DNA from: Nitrospira sp.
Lineage (GTDB): Bacteria > Nitrospirota > Nitrospiria > Nitrospirales > Nitrospiraceae
DNA: 41,800 nt
Assembly: GCA_019636815.1 (NCBI GenBank)
Contig: JAHBWT010000033.1
Location: 1 to 41,800, forward strand
Direction: 5' to 3'
Part shown: positions 1 through 8,695 of the stretch, piece after piece
How positions within the stretch are numbered: the stretch's first letter is position 1
Layout of the letters: each line of letters starts with the position of its first letter
Notes under the pieces: model-generated
What the model saw: only the letters and a program-made list of their open reading frames with translations
The model's database searches: none
What the model was told of the DNA's origin: nothing
Position numbers and translations under genes: made by a program

Positions 1-630
1 GAATACATTGCCGAGTCACATGCGTGTCCGAGCTGCTATGTGGTCGAAGGCTATGGCGTAAAGGGAACGAATGACAAGGAAAGCCCGATGCCGGTCATTC
101 ATAAGCCACCAATTTCTCTTAGTCTTCCTGAGCTTGCAGCAGTCGACACCTGGATGTATGTGCGCGAAGGGGTGGAGCCTCCTTCATTTGAAGAGCTCGT
201 GAAGTCATACGAGAAGTTTATTCCAGAAGCTGACCGTCCTAAACAGGAAGAAGAAAAAGCTGCTGGAGCGACTTCACTGATGGCTGACGGGTCCGAACCG
301 GTCGACCAGATTTTTGCCAAGGCACAATGTGTTGCATGCCATACCATACCTGGAATTCCAGGGGCTATCGGGACGATCGGTCCAAAATTGGAAGAAGGGA
401 CAACCGCTTCCCTTCGCCTCAAGGATCCGGAATATAAGGGCACAGCCAAATCGGCAACGGACTATATCATGGAGTCCATCGTAGATCCCAGCGCCTACGT
501 TCTGAAACCGTTCCCAGACAACACGATGCCTAAAGTATTTGGGCAAAAACTAAGCGCTGGTGCGTTGAAAAAAATCGTAGATTACTTGTCGCAAGTCAAA
601 ACCGGGGCGCCGCCACCAAAGATTTCGTAG
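1..630 (+). CDS. c-type cytochrome, 5'-truncated by the window edge
   Basis: The reading frame is open from base 1, so the start lies upstream. The C-terminal half is a monoheme cytochrome c domain: a CVACH heme motif, then a segment containing DPSAYV and a Met in NTMPKVFG that fits as the distal heme ligand. The N-terminal visible part looks like the end of a second, related domain (ESHACPSCYVV aligns with ESIVDPSAYVL of the later domain, followed by SPMPV), so the full protein is probably a tandem cytochrome c whose first CxxCH is out of the window. It is probably periplasmic. It is followed after 40 bp by another cytochrome gene on the same strand, which suggests one electron-transfer operon. 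GTG at base 40 could be called as a start but would cut a domain in half. Confidence 0.85.
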   Translation, partial: EYIAESHACPSCYVVEGYGVKGTNDKESPMPVIHKPPISLSLPELAAVDTWMYVREGVEPPSFEELVKSYEKFIPEADRPKQEEEKAAGATSLMADGSEPVDQIFAKAQCVACHTIPGIPGAIGTIGPKLEEGTTASLRLKDPEYKGTAKSATDYIMESIVDPSAYVLKPFPDNTMPKVFGQKLSAGALKKIVDYLSQVKTGAPPPKIS

Positions 631-670
631 CCTCCGGCTGTCTTTTAGCGGAGAGTAAAGGGAGTTTTCG

Positions 671-1708
671 ATGAAAGCGTTGATGTCACTCGGTGCATTG
701 ATCGGAGTTGCAGGGCTGCTCCTTCTTGGCGGGATGACTTTTGATATTGTCCCGTCCACCACCATACGATTGGTGGAAGGCTATATGCCCATGCAGTTGT
801 TGGTTGAAGTGGGATGTTATGTTCTTGGATTTGCGGGGCTGAGTTATATCCTGAATGCAATGGGGATGGGTATTCCGCGGTTCTGGCAAGGTATCGGCTT
901 CTGGGTGTTCTTCCTGCTGTACCTCAAGTATCGCGTCTATCCACCTATTCCATTCAGTGTGCGAGCTATGTACGGAACTGTCGGACTGGTTGCCGTATTC
1001 ATGTGGGTATCGGCCAATGAAGACGACTGGAAAAAGTTTAAACAGCCCATCCTGAACGTGCTTGATGCACAGACGGGTATGAATAAGCTTTTGCGGTATG
1101 CTTATCTTGTTCTCCTGCCGATCCTCATCGGAGGATTTTCCTACAACGCGATGATGCCGAAATCGGAAGAGCCGATTGAGTTAAGGACCGTCCATCCAGC
1201 GCCACCGGCAAGCACGAAGGTCCATGGGAAGACCTACACATTGCAGACTTCTCAGAATCCTTATCGCGTAAATCAAGAGGGAAAATACGATCAGGGATAC
1301 ACAAACGCCAATATCGTCGAGCAGGGTATGGGGCGATTGATGAAGCCTAATGCCAATCCATGGGATGAGAAGAGTCAGGGGTATCTCAAATATGTGCGAG
1401 AGGGGGGCGAAATCTTTTTCCAGAACTGCCATTTCTGCCACGGAGATAATTTAAATGGTCGTGGTCTCCACGCTTTCGCCTTCAACCCGATTCCCGCAAA
1501 TTTTACCGATCCCGGTACGATTGCACAGCTTCAAGAAACCTTTATTTTCTGGCGTGTCGCGAAAGGTGGGATCGGGTTGCCCAACGAGGGGTTCCCTTGG
1601 GCCTCGGTTATGCCTCCTTGGGAACAACATTTGACAGTTGATGAAATCTGGAAGGTGATTTTGTTCGAATACTGGCATACTGGTTACTACCCACGAACTT
1701 GGGATTAA
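671..1708 (+). CDS. membrane-anchored cytochrome c (five predicted helices plus heme c domain)
   Basis: The 345-residue product has about five hydrophobic segments in its first 165 residues (near 5-25, 40-60, 76-92, 98-115 and 143-162). A soluble domain follows, with one heme-attachment motif, C253-H-F-C256-H257, and Met residues in a VMPPWE segment near the C-terminus that fit as distal ligand. The arrangement suggests a quinone- or membrane-complex-associated subunit that passes electrons to periplasmic cytochromes. The ATG at 671 follows a purine-rich GGAG-type ribosome site. It sits 40 bp after the preceding cytochrome gene and 64 bp before the next, consistent with an operon. The exact complex is not identifiable from this sequence; a subunit of a bc-type or bd-like complex is possible. 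Confidence 0.8.
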   Translation: MKALMSLGALIGVAGLLLLGGMTFDIVPSTTIRLVEGYMPMQLLVEVGCYVLGFAGLSYILNAMGMGIPRFWQGIGFWVFFLLYLKYRVYPPIPFSVRAMYGTVGLVAVFMWVSANEDDWKKFKQPILNVLDAQTGMNKLLRYAYLVLLPILIGGFSYNAMMPKSEEPIELRTVHPAPPASTKVHGKTYTLQTSQNPYRVNQEGKYDQGYTNANIVEQGMGRLMKPNANPWDEKSQGYLKYVREGGEIFFQNCHFCHGDNLNGRGLHAFAFNPIPANFTDPGTIAQLQETFIFWRVAKGGIGLPNEGFPWASVMPPWEQHLTVDEIWKVILFEYWHTGYYPRTWD

Positions 1709-1772
1709 CTCCTAGAGTATTGATTGCCAACACCGAAATTCGTATCTAATACATAGGAAGAAGAGGGTAATT

Positions 1773-3545
1773 ATGATGGACAGTATAACTCAGAAGGCAG
1801 GATTCGTGACGGCTGTTGCCTTCGGAGTCATTCTAAGCGCTGGCTTTGGAAGTGCGGTTGTATCGGCGCAAGGCTTGCCGGAAGGATTTAAGAAGGGAGA
1901 TTTGGCGCCACCTCCCTCTGCTGAAATGATCGAAGCAGGAAAGCGCGTATATTTCACTAAATGTGTGTGGTGTCATGGCGTCGATGGCGCCGGAGACGGA
2001 CCAGGCGCCGATCGACTTTGGCCCAGGCCTCGAAACTTCAATCAGGGGACTTTTAAGATTCGGCATACTGCAAGTGGCGAGCTTCCACTGTTTGATGCTA
2101 AGAAGCCGGTCGCAGGTCAAAATGACCTTTTTGAAACGGTTACGCATGGATTACCAGGCTCAGCGATGCCGCCATGGGAAGGCATTCTAACTGATGAGCA
2201 ACGCCTTCAGGTGCTTGCCTTTGTTACCACTGAGCTGGTGAAGGATCGTCAGTTTACAGATAAGGAGACGGAAACTCAGACAGTCCTTAACTTCGGAGAG
2301 TTGAATCCGAAGCAAGCGACCGAAGAAAGCATAAAGCGTGGATCGGAACTTGTTGTAGAAAAGAAGTGCGTTGAATGTCATGGGATGGAAGGGCGGGGGG
2401 ATGGGAATGCCTTTAATCTGAAGGATGACTGGGGTTTTTCTATTCAGCCGGCCGATTGGCACAAATGCTGGAACTTCCGTGGCAGCCGTCAGGACCCCTA
2501 CAACGTAAAGAACATCTTCCGGACGTTCTCGACCGGCATCAACGGAACACCGATGCCGTCATTCGCCGATAACACAACGGTCGATGAGCGGTGGGATATT
2601 GCCAATTTTGTCAGTTCTCTTTGCGAGCGAGATGCAGAGGGCAAGCCCCTCCCTATCGATCCTTTGACCGATAAGCCGAAGATCAATTTCGTGATTCCAT
2701 CTGATCCGGTTGAAGGAGAAATCCCGGCAGACATTGAAGACGAAGCATGGAAGAAGGCGTCAAAACGATATGTGGCGATGGGCGGCCAGATCACGCATAA
2801 GCCAAGAAACTTTGTGAATCGGATCGACGACATTTGGGTTCGGTCACTCTACAATGATCAACACATTGTTTATCTTCTTGAATGGGATGATCGGACTAAG
2901 AGTGTGGCAGAAGGAAAACTTCCGTGGGAACCGACCGAGGTTAATATTGATATCAAGGAGCAAGACCCGAGCACTGGTGAAGAAGGGTCAATAGCAGCTC
3001 AGCAAAATAATTACACTGTGTACAACGACGCGGTTGCCATCCAAACTGCGGTGAAATGGAAAGAGTTACCAGCTCCCATTAAACCTCGGTATTTGTTCGG
3101 CACTAATGAACAATTTCCAGTTGATATCGTCAAGTGGGAAGCCGATGGGTCTCTCCGTGCGTTCCTGGGTACAGGATGGGACCAGGATTTCGAGCAACGT
3201 GATAACTACGAAGAGAGCATGAAGCTCTTAATGGCCGAATGGAAGAATGGCCGCTGGTATGTCATGATTCAGCGCCCCGTTGGGAATAAGAAGGATCAGG
3301 ACTATGATGAAGATACCTTCTTTGAGGTGGGGCAATACATCCCAACAGTGTTCTTTGCATGGGATGGACACAATGGTGACGCAGGAAGAAAGATGGCGGT
3401 CTCGGCCTTCTATTATACCTTTATGAATCCGCCGATTCCTCAGGAGACATATATCTATCCCGTGGTCATAGCCGTGGGAGTCGTGCTTCTGGAAGGATGG
3501 GTATTGACCCGTCGCGCGAACAAGAAGAAGGGAAAGACGCTCTAG
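1773..3545 (+). CDS. diheme cytochrome c / EB_dh domain fusion with C-terminal membrane anchor
   Basis: The product has 590 residues. It starts with a signal-peptide-like segment ending near an SAQG site. Two cytochrome c domains follow, with heme motifs C64-V-W-C67-H68 and C199-V-E-C202-H203 and Met ligand candidates in AMPPWEG and TPMPSF. Residues of roughly 300-555 resemble the heme b subunit domain of DMSO-reductase type II enzymes (EB_dh family), and a helix near 562-580 followed by a basic tail should anchor it with the bulk outside. Compared with the two smaller EB_dh proteins in this window, the positions of the Met and Lys heme b ligands appear to be Phe and Gln here, so heme b binding is uncertain. 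It resembles candidate NxrC-type proteins; its partner is not visible. Start ATG at 1773 has an AGGAAGAAGAGGG purine tract upstream. Confidence 0.8.
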   Translation: MMDSITQKAGFVTAVAFGVILSAGFGSAVVSAQGLPEGFKKGDLAPPPSAEMIEAGKRVYFTKCVWCHGVDGAGDGPGADRLWPRPRNFNQGTFKIRHTASGELPLFDAKKPVAGQNDLFETVTHGLPGSAMPPWEGILTDEQRLQVLAFVTTELVKDRQFTDKETETQTVLNFGELNPKQATEESIKRGSELVVEKKCVECHGMEGRGDGNAFNLKDDWGFSIQPADWHKCWNFRGSRQDPYNVKNIFRTFSTGINGTPMPSFADNTTVDERWDIANFVSSLCERDAEGKPLPIDPLTDKPKINFVIPSDPVEGEIPADIEDEAWKKASKRYVAMGGQITHKPRNFVNRIDDIWVRSLYNDQHIVYLLEWDDRTKSVAEGKLPWEPTEVNIDIKEQDPSTGEEGSIAAQQNNYTVYNDAVAIQTAVKWKELPAPIKPRYLFGTNEQFPVDIVKWEADGSLRAFLGTGWDQDFEQRDNYEESMKLLMAEWKNGRWYVMIQRPVGNKKDQDYDEDTFFEVGQYIPTVFFAWDGHNGDAGRKMAVSAFYYTFMNPPIPQETYIYPVVIAVGVVLLEGWVLTRRANKKKGKTL

Positions 3546-3583
3546 TTTTTCAACATAATAAAAAGAGAAAAGCGGAATGAAAG

Positions 3584-3618
3584 AGAGGGGGTAGAGATAT
3601 CTACCCCCTCTTTTTTTT
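3584..3618 (+). terminator. Rho-independent terminator of the cytochrome operon
   Basis: A perfect 12-bp stem (3584-3595 with 3600-3611), a four-base loop and a run of eight T residues (3611-3618) lie 38 bp after the stop of the cytochrome/EB_dh fusion. The T run ends only 21 bp before the mobA start codon. Confidence 0.95.
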
Positions 3619-3639
3619 AGTAGAACCGGTACTCCTCAG

Positions 3640-4251
3640 ATGATTACTGATGTCACAGGTGTTCTCCTGGCTGGTGGAAAGAGCAACCGGATGGGACAGG
3701 ATAAGCGATTTCTACCCATCGGTGATAGCACTCTTCTTGAGCATGGGCTAAGTACTATGTGCGCGCTGTTGCAACATGTGTGTATTGTGATTGCGCAGGA
3801 CAGTCCGTTCCTCTCTGCCAACGTACCGGTTTTCCGAGATGTCGTTTCCAACTGCGGCAGTCTTGGTGGACTGTATACGGGCCTCCGTGAAGCCTCAACT
3901 CCACATGTATTCGTAGCAGCATGCGATATGCCATTTCTCAACGTGAATCTGATCAGGTATATGATCGGGTTAAAGGAACGGACGGATATTATCGTAGCGT
4001 CTTGGAATAATCGGCTCCAGCCAACGCACGCCGTCTATTCTAAGCGATGTACGCCGATCCTTGAAGACATGATTCGTAGGCGCGAGGTGAAAATTCAGAA
4101 CGCCTTTCAGGATCCTTCTCTTACCGTACGATTCGTTACGGAAGGTGAAGTGAGGCAAATCGATCCTGAAGGACGCTCATTCCTCAATATCAATAACCCC
4201 GCTGATCTTGAAGCCGCTCGGTTGCTGTATGACGACTCTATAGGCTCGTGA
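3640..4251 (+). CDS. mobA: molybdenum cofactor guanylyltransferase MobA
   Basis: The 203-residue protein attaches GMP to molybdopterin to make the bis-MGD form used by DMSO-reductase family enzymes, in the cytoplasm. The N-terminal nucleotide-binding signature is clear (LLAGGKSNRMGQDKR), followed by LGGLYTGL and the metal-binding CDMPFL segment. A LNINNPADLE-type end is typical of the family. Length matches MobA. It fits the neighbourhood of EB_dh, TorD-like and Tat genes, all linked to molybdoenzymes. No convincing Shine-Dalgarno precedes the ATG, and a strong terminator lies immediately upstream, so it needs either read-through or a promoter overlapping the terminator. MobA is preferred over CTP-type MocA on the basis of the signature. 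Confidence 0.9.
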   Translation: MITDVTGVLLAGGKSNRMGQDKRFLPIGDSTLLEHGLSTMCALLQHVCIVIAQDSPFLSANVPVFRDVVSNCGSLGGLYTGLREASTPHVFVAACDMPFLNVNLIRYMIGLKERTDIIVASWNNRLQPTHAVYSKRCTPILEDMIRRREVKIQNAFQDPSLTVRFVTEGEVRQIDPEGRSFLNINNPADLEAARLLYDDSIGS

Positions 4252-4275
4252 CCTGCAAGCCGTAAAGGCACCTAT

Positions 4276-5262
4276 ATGAACCGCAACATTGTGGCCATTC
4301 ATCCCGGTGCTTTAGGGGATGTGTTGCTAGCTGTCCCTGCCATCAAGAAATTGGCGTCACGGTTCCCTCGGCATAACATCTTGTTAATCGCTCGTGCGTC
4401 CGTCAGCCGATTGCTGACCGAGTGCCGTGTGATCGATGGATGGATACCTACTGAATCGCAGATATGCTCAGGATTGTTTGCAAAGTTTGGTGGTCAATCT
4501 ATTGAATTACGATCGCACTTAGAACGATGCGATGCGGCCGTGGCATGGGCCGAAGATGTTGATGGCTCTCTCGCCAAGGTGTTGCGTGAATACGGAGTGC
4601 TGAAGGTATGGATTCAATCGCCATTTTCTTCAGCATTGCGGAAGAAACATCAGCGTGACCGTTTCCTCGAAATAATTGGTGAAGACAGCGTTAATGGTCT
4701 TGGAGAGGACGCACTCCAGATTCCTGCCCATCTCATCGAAGAAGGTAGAATCTGTCTAGGGAGCAAGGGAATCATGAAGAGTCACTCACTGGTGCTTGTA
4801 CATCCAGGAAGTGGAAGTATTCACAAGTGTCTGAGACCTGAGAAATTGGCCAACATAATTGATCAGTTACAGTACCGAAAGATGTCTCCGGTTCTCTTGG
4901 AGGGACCGGCTGACCGAGATACGGTGGATGGTGTGCTGAGAGTACTGAGCAAGAGGCCGCCGGTTCTGCGAGACCTTGACCTCCCGCTGCTTGCCGGAGT
5001 CTTTGCGCATACAGACCTGTACCTTGGCCATGATTCAGGTATAACCCACCTGGCTGCTCTTTTGGGCGTGCGCACTGTTGCGGTATTTGGCCCGACCGAT
5101 CATCACCGTTGGGCACCGCAGGGTCGCCATGTGACGATATTACGCGGTGGTTCCTGTGTGTGTCCTACATGGCAGGCCGTGAAAAATTGCCATGAGAAGT
5201 CTTGTCTTGATCTTCGAATCGAGGAGCTTCTGACTGAGTTAGCATTTGGAGTAGGCCCATGA
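4276..5262 (+). CDS. glycosyltransferase family 9 (heptosyltransferase-like)
   Basis: The 328-residue protein resembles ADP-heptose:LPS heptosyltransferases, which extend the lipopolysaccharide inner core at the inner face of the cytoplasmic membrane. It has the N-terminal HPGALGDVLLAVPAIKKL segment, a central VHPGSGS segment that starts the nucleotide-sugar domain, and the C-terminal GHDSGITHLAALLG and FGPTDHHRWAP signatures. Two Rossmann-like halves fit GT-B fold. It starts 24 bp after mobA, possibly co-transcribed, although the functions are unrelated. The acceptor sugar cannot be deduced, so no waa symbol is given. Confidence 0.88.
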   Translation: MNRNIVAIHPGALGDVLLAVPAIKKLASRFPRHNILLIARASVSRLLTECRVIDGWIPTESQICSGLFAKFGGQSIELRSHLERCDAAVAWAEDVDGSLAKVLREYGVLKVWIQSPFSSALRKKHQRDRFLEIIGEDSVNGLGEDALQIPAHLIEEGRICLGSKGIMKSHSLVLVHPGSGSIHKCLRPEKLANIIDQLQYRKMSPVLLEGPADRDTVDGVLRVLSKRPPVLRDLDLPLLAGVFAHTDLYLGHDSGITHLAALLGVRTVAVFGPTDHHRWAPQGRHVTILRGGSCVCPTWQAVKNCHEKSCLDLRIEELLTELAFGVGP

Positions 5263-5372
5263 GTCTCGCAACCTACTGTAATACAATGACAAACAGCCTT
5301 GTCTCTCCAGACATCATATGTTAGAGTGCCCCGTTCATTTTCTTTTTTGGTTAAGGGTATGGGAGAGGCATT

Positions 5373-7097
5373 GTGTCGCAAGGTGTTGTACGGGAAAAGG
5401 TAGCGACCGCCTTGCTTAACGCGTTAGACGGTGCGAAGCAAAAGGGACAGTTGAAAGCCACGGCTTGGCCGGCGCTGACACTGGATGCGCCCAAACGTCC
5501 AGAATGGGGTGACTTAGCGTCGACGGTAGCCATGTCTTTGGCATCGTCCGAACAGAAAACACCACATGATATCGCGCAGATCATCGTCGAAAATCTTTCC
5601 CAACGGGATCAGCTTTTTGATCGGGTAGAAGTCGTGCGACCCGGTTTCTTGAACCTAACGATCAAGCCTGCTCTCTGGCAGGAAGTTCTCCGTGAAGTTG
5701 AACAGCAAGGGACTCGGTATGGTCACACAAGTATAGGAACCGGACGTCGAGTCTTGATCGAATATGTAAGCGCCAACCCGACCGGTCCGTTGCACGTCGG
5801 TCATGGGAGAGGCGCGGCAGTCGGGCAAGCAGTTGTCCGATTGCTGAGAGCGATCGGTTATGACGTTGTGGGTGAGTATTACATCAACGACGCCGGACGG
5901 CAGATGAAACTGTTAGGTGCGTCCGTCTATGCTCGTTACCGAGAGTTGTCCGGGCAGACCATCGAGTTTCCGGAGGATGGCTATCACGGTACCTATATCA
6001 CTGGGGTCGCTCAGCGGATCAAGGAACAGTTGGATCGAGTTGCAGGCGATGTGACTCCCGGTGATCTCGAAGCTCGCTGCCGGGCGCTTGCGTATCAGGA
6101 ACTCCTCGGACTCATTCGTGATGATCTCAAGGTATTTGGCATTGAGGTTCAATCTTGGTTCAGCGAGACCTCGCTCCTGGAGTCTCGGGCCGTTGAGCGG
6201 GCTCTGGACGAACTCAAGGCTCGTGAACTCTTGTTTGAACAAGACGGCGCGTGGTGGTTTCGGTCGTCGAAGTACGGTGACGAGAAAGACCGGGTCGTCA
6301 GGAAACAGGACGGGCAATTTACTTATCTAGCCTCCGACATTGCCTATCATCATGACAAGCTGCGACGCGGGTACGATCTGTTGATCGATGTTTTGGGTGC
6401 CGATCATCATGGGTACATTCATCGCATGGAAGCCGTGATGCAAGCCTACGGATATCCGAAAGAGCGGCTTCAGGTGGTGCTTGTTCAGTTGGTCAAGCTG
6501 CTGAGGGGTGGAATCGAAGTGAAGATGTCCAAGCGGACCGGTGAATTCATTACGATGCGGGAAGTCATCGACGAAGTCGGAGCGGACGCCGCGAAGTTCT
6601 ATTTTTTAATGCGCGATTCCAAGACTCATTTGGAATTCGACCTGGAGTTGGCCAAGCAGCGGTCAGCCGACAATCCGGTGTACTATGTTCAGTATGCGCA
6701 TGCCAGAATATGCAGCCTCTGGCGTGTGGCTTCCGAACGGGGAATCGCCCGTCCAACTACGGGTGGGGCGGACCTCACCGTCTTGACGGATCCCGATGAA
6801 TTGGGGCTGATCAAAAAACTGTCCTCCTACCCTGAGGTCATTCGAGGCAGCGCGTTGACCTTTGAGCCGCATCGTGTGACGTACTACCTCCAACAATTGG
6901 CAGCGCAGCTGCATACGTTTTATAACAAGCATCGGGTGTTGCCCTCTGCGATTGATCAAGAGAGTGATGGAACGGCGCCTGCTGAAACGATCACACCCCA
7001 GCGGACTGCAGCGAGACTCATTCTGATGGGGACAGTCCAACAAGTGCTCAGGAATGGGCTCGATGTACTCGGCATTTCGGCGCCTGAGCACATGTAG
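5373..7097 (+). CDS. argS: arginyl-tRNA synthetase
   Basis: The 574-residue class I enzyme charges tRNA-Arg in the cytoplasm. The N-terminal Add-1 domain is followed by the HIGH-type motif H141-V-G-H144 within ANPTGPLHVGHGRG, and the KMSKR loop is intact at residues 384-388 (many ArgS proteins have a degenerate one). The C-terminal all-helical anticodon-binding domain includes YVQYAHARICS, as expected for the family. The GTG start at 5373 follows a GGGAGAGG ribosome site at 5361-5368. tgt begins 20 bp downstream, so the two may share a transcript. Confidence 0.96.
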   Translation: MSQGVVREKVATALLNALDGAKQKGQLKATAWPALTLDAPKRPEWGDLASTVAMSLASSEQKTPHDIAQIIVENLSQRDQLFDRVEVVRPGFLNLTIKPALWQEVLREVEQQGTRYGHTSIGTGRRVLIEYVSANPTGPLHVGHGRGAAVGQAVVRLLRAIGYDVVGEYYINDAGRQMKLLGASVYARYRELSGQTIEFPEDGYHGTYITGVAQRIKEQLDRVAGDVTPGDLEARCRALAYQELLGLIRDDLKVFGIEVQSWFSETSLLESRAVERALDELKARELLFEQDGAWWFRSSKYGDEKDRVVRKQDGQFTYLASDIAYHHDKLRRGYDLLIDVLGADHHGYIHRMEAVMQAYGYPKERLQVVLVQLVKLLRGGIEVKMSKRTGEFITMREVIDEVGADAAKFYFLMRDSKTHLEFDLELAKQRSADNPVYYVQYAHARICSLWRVASERGIARPTTGGADLTVLTDPDELGLIKKLSSYPEVIRGSALTFEPHRVTYYLQQLAAQLHTFYNKHRVLPSAIDQESDGTAPAETITPQRTAARLILMGTVQQVLRNGLDVLGISAPEHM

Positions 7098-7117
7098 TAG
7101 ATGAGATCCTACACAAG

Positions 7118-8296
7118 ATGACGCAGTATCAGGTTGACCAGCCGGATCCGTACTGTAAGGGCCGTATCGGCCTGCTGACAACCGATCACGCGGTGATCGA
7201 GACACCGACGTTCATGCCGGTGGGGTCCTTGGGGCCTGTGAAGGGACTCGAGTCGGATGATCTCCAGAAGTTAGGGTTTCATCTCATCCTCAATAATGCG
7301 TATCATCTGTTCTTGCGACCCGGACACAAGGTCGTAGCTGAACTGGGAGGGCTCCATGCCTTCACCGGTTGGCCGGGGGCCATCCTTACGGATAGCGGGG
7401 GGTTTCAAATTTTCAGTTTGGCGAAGTTGTGTGAGATTACTGATGACGGTGTCACATTTCAGTCGCATATCGACGGGTCAACGCATTTCATTACGCCGGA
7501 AAAGGCGATAGAGATTCAGGAGTCGTTGGGGGCCGATGTCATCATGGTGTTGGATCAGTGTGTCGCGCTGCCGGCCGACCGAGGAGTGATTCAGGACAGC
7601 ATGCGGCGGACCAAGCTCTGGGCCGCGCGTTGTCAATCGGTGCGCCGCAGAACCGACCAGGCACTGTTCGGCATCGTTCAAGGCGGATTGGAAGCCGACT
7701 TGCGTGTCGCCTCAGCGAGGGAGCTGGTGGCATTAGGGCTCGAAGGATACGCCATCGGGGGGTTGTCGGTTGGGGAGGGAAAGGCCGACATGTATGCGAT
7801 GCTTGATGTGACGGTTCCAGAGTTGCCTGAGAAGAAGCCTCGGTACCTTATGGGCGTCGGGCTTCCTGAAGATCTGGTCGAAGGCGTGGCTCGTGGGATC
7901 GATCTGTTCGACTGCGTAGTCCCGTCCCGTCACGGCAGAACGGGCTCGTTGTTTACGGCATCAGGTCGGGTGGTCATCAAACAGGCACAATACGCCGATG
8001 ATGAACGACCCATCGACTCCGCGTGTGGTTGTCCAGTCTGCCGCCGGTACTCGCGAGCCTATTTGCATCACTTGTTCTTAGTCAAAGAAATGCTGGGAGC
8101 ACGGCTGAATACGATCCACAACCTTTGGTATTTTTCGGATTTGATGCGCCAGATGCGGGAAGCTCTGGCCGAGAGAAGGTTCGCGGCATTCCGCGAAACG
8201 TTCTACCACAATCGTGATCGACAGGCGAATCGGCCCGCTTTTTCGGACAGCGAGCTGGAACTGCACGGTGAATGTCACGGGAGCTTTCACACATAA
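7118..8296 (+). CDS. tgt: tRNA-guanine transglycosylase (queuosine pathway)
   Basis: The 392-residue TIM-barrel enzyme swaps guanine-34 for preQ1 in tRNAs with GUN anticodons. The first catalytic Asp is D92 in LTDSGGFQ and the nucleophile is D265 in FDCVVPSRHGRTG. The zinc site is C303-x-C305-x2-C308 plus a His in the YLHH segment at about 317-318. Gln and Gly residues of the substrate pocket (VQGG) are present. It lies 18 bp upstream of yajC; the order tgt-yajC-secD-secF is a widespread bacterial operon. Confidence 0.97.
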   Translation: MTQYQVDQPDPYCKGRIGLLTTDHAVIETPTFMPVGSLGPVKGLESDDLQKLGFHLILNNAYHLFLRPGHKVVAELGGLHAFTGWPGAILTDSGGFQIFSLAKLCEITDDGVTFQSHIDGSTHFITPEKAIEIQESLGADVIMVLDQCVALPADRGVIQDSMRRTKLWAARCQSVRRRTDQALFGIVQGGLEADLRVASARELVALGLEGYAIGGLSVGEGKADMYAMLDVTVPELPEKKPRYLMGVGLPEDLVEGVARGIDLFDCVVPSRHGRTGSLFTASGRVVIKQAQYADDERPIDSACGCPVCRRYSRAYLHHLFLVKEMLGARLNTIHNLWYFSDLMRQMREALAERRFAAFRETFYHNRDRQANRPAFSDSELELHGECHGSFHT

Positions 8297-8314
8297 GAGA
8301 AGGGGATTTGTTCG

Positions 8315-8656
8315 ATGTTGATGGAATCAATTGCATGGGCGCAAGAAACGAGTGGAGGGGGTGCATCTGCTCCCAGCGGAGCAGGAGGGATTTTGTCGCT
8401 GGTTCCCTTTCTCTTAATCTTTATCATTTTCTATTTTCTGCTGATCAGGCCGCAGCAGCAAAAGCAAAAGCAACAACGGGCCTTGTTGGACGCGTTGAAG
8501 AAGGGTGACAAAGTCGTGACCACTTCAGGGATCTGGGGCACGATCACGAATCTTGGGAAAGAGACGATCACGCTTCAGATCGCTGACAATACCAAGATCA
8601 AGATGCAGCGCGACAATGTCTCGCGAGTGCGCGGAGAAGACGACGAGAAAGACTAA
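8315..8656 (+). CDS. yajC: preprotein translocase accessory subunit YajC
   Basis: The 113-residue protein has one membrane helix (about residues 28-47, ending in FYFLLIRPQQQKQKQQ) and a small cytoplasmic C-terminal domain with GDKVVTTSGIWGTI, the family signature. It associates with SecDF and SecYEG. An AGAAGGGG ribosome site precedes the ATG. It is 39 bp from secD. Confidence 0.95.
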   Translation: MLMESIAWAQETSGGGASAPSGAGGILSLVPFLLIFIIFYFLLIRPQQQKQKQQRALLDALKKGDKVVTTSGIWGTITNLGKETITLQIADNTKIKMQRDNVSRVRGEDDEKD

Positions 8657-8695
8657 GGCCGTGTCGGTTACACGGGACAAGAGGTTGTAGACGAG

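Noticed and set aside
25-39. CPSCY in the first, truncated cytochrome as a possible unusual heme-binding motif (Tyr in place of His).
   Set aside because: The segment aligns with DPSAYV of the second domain of the same protein, downstream of a heme motif, so the CxxC is probably coincidental; the real CxxCH of that domain would lie before base 1.
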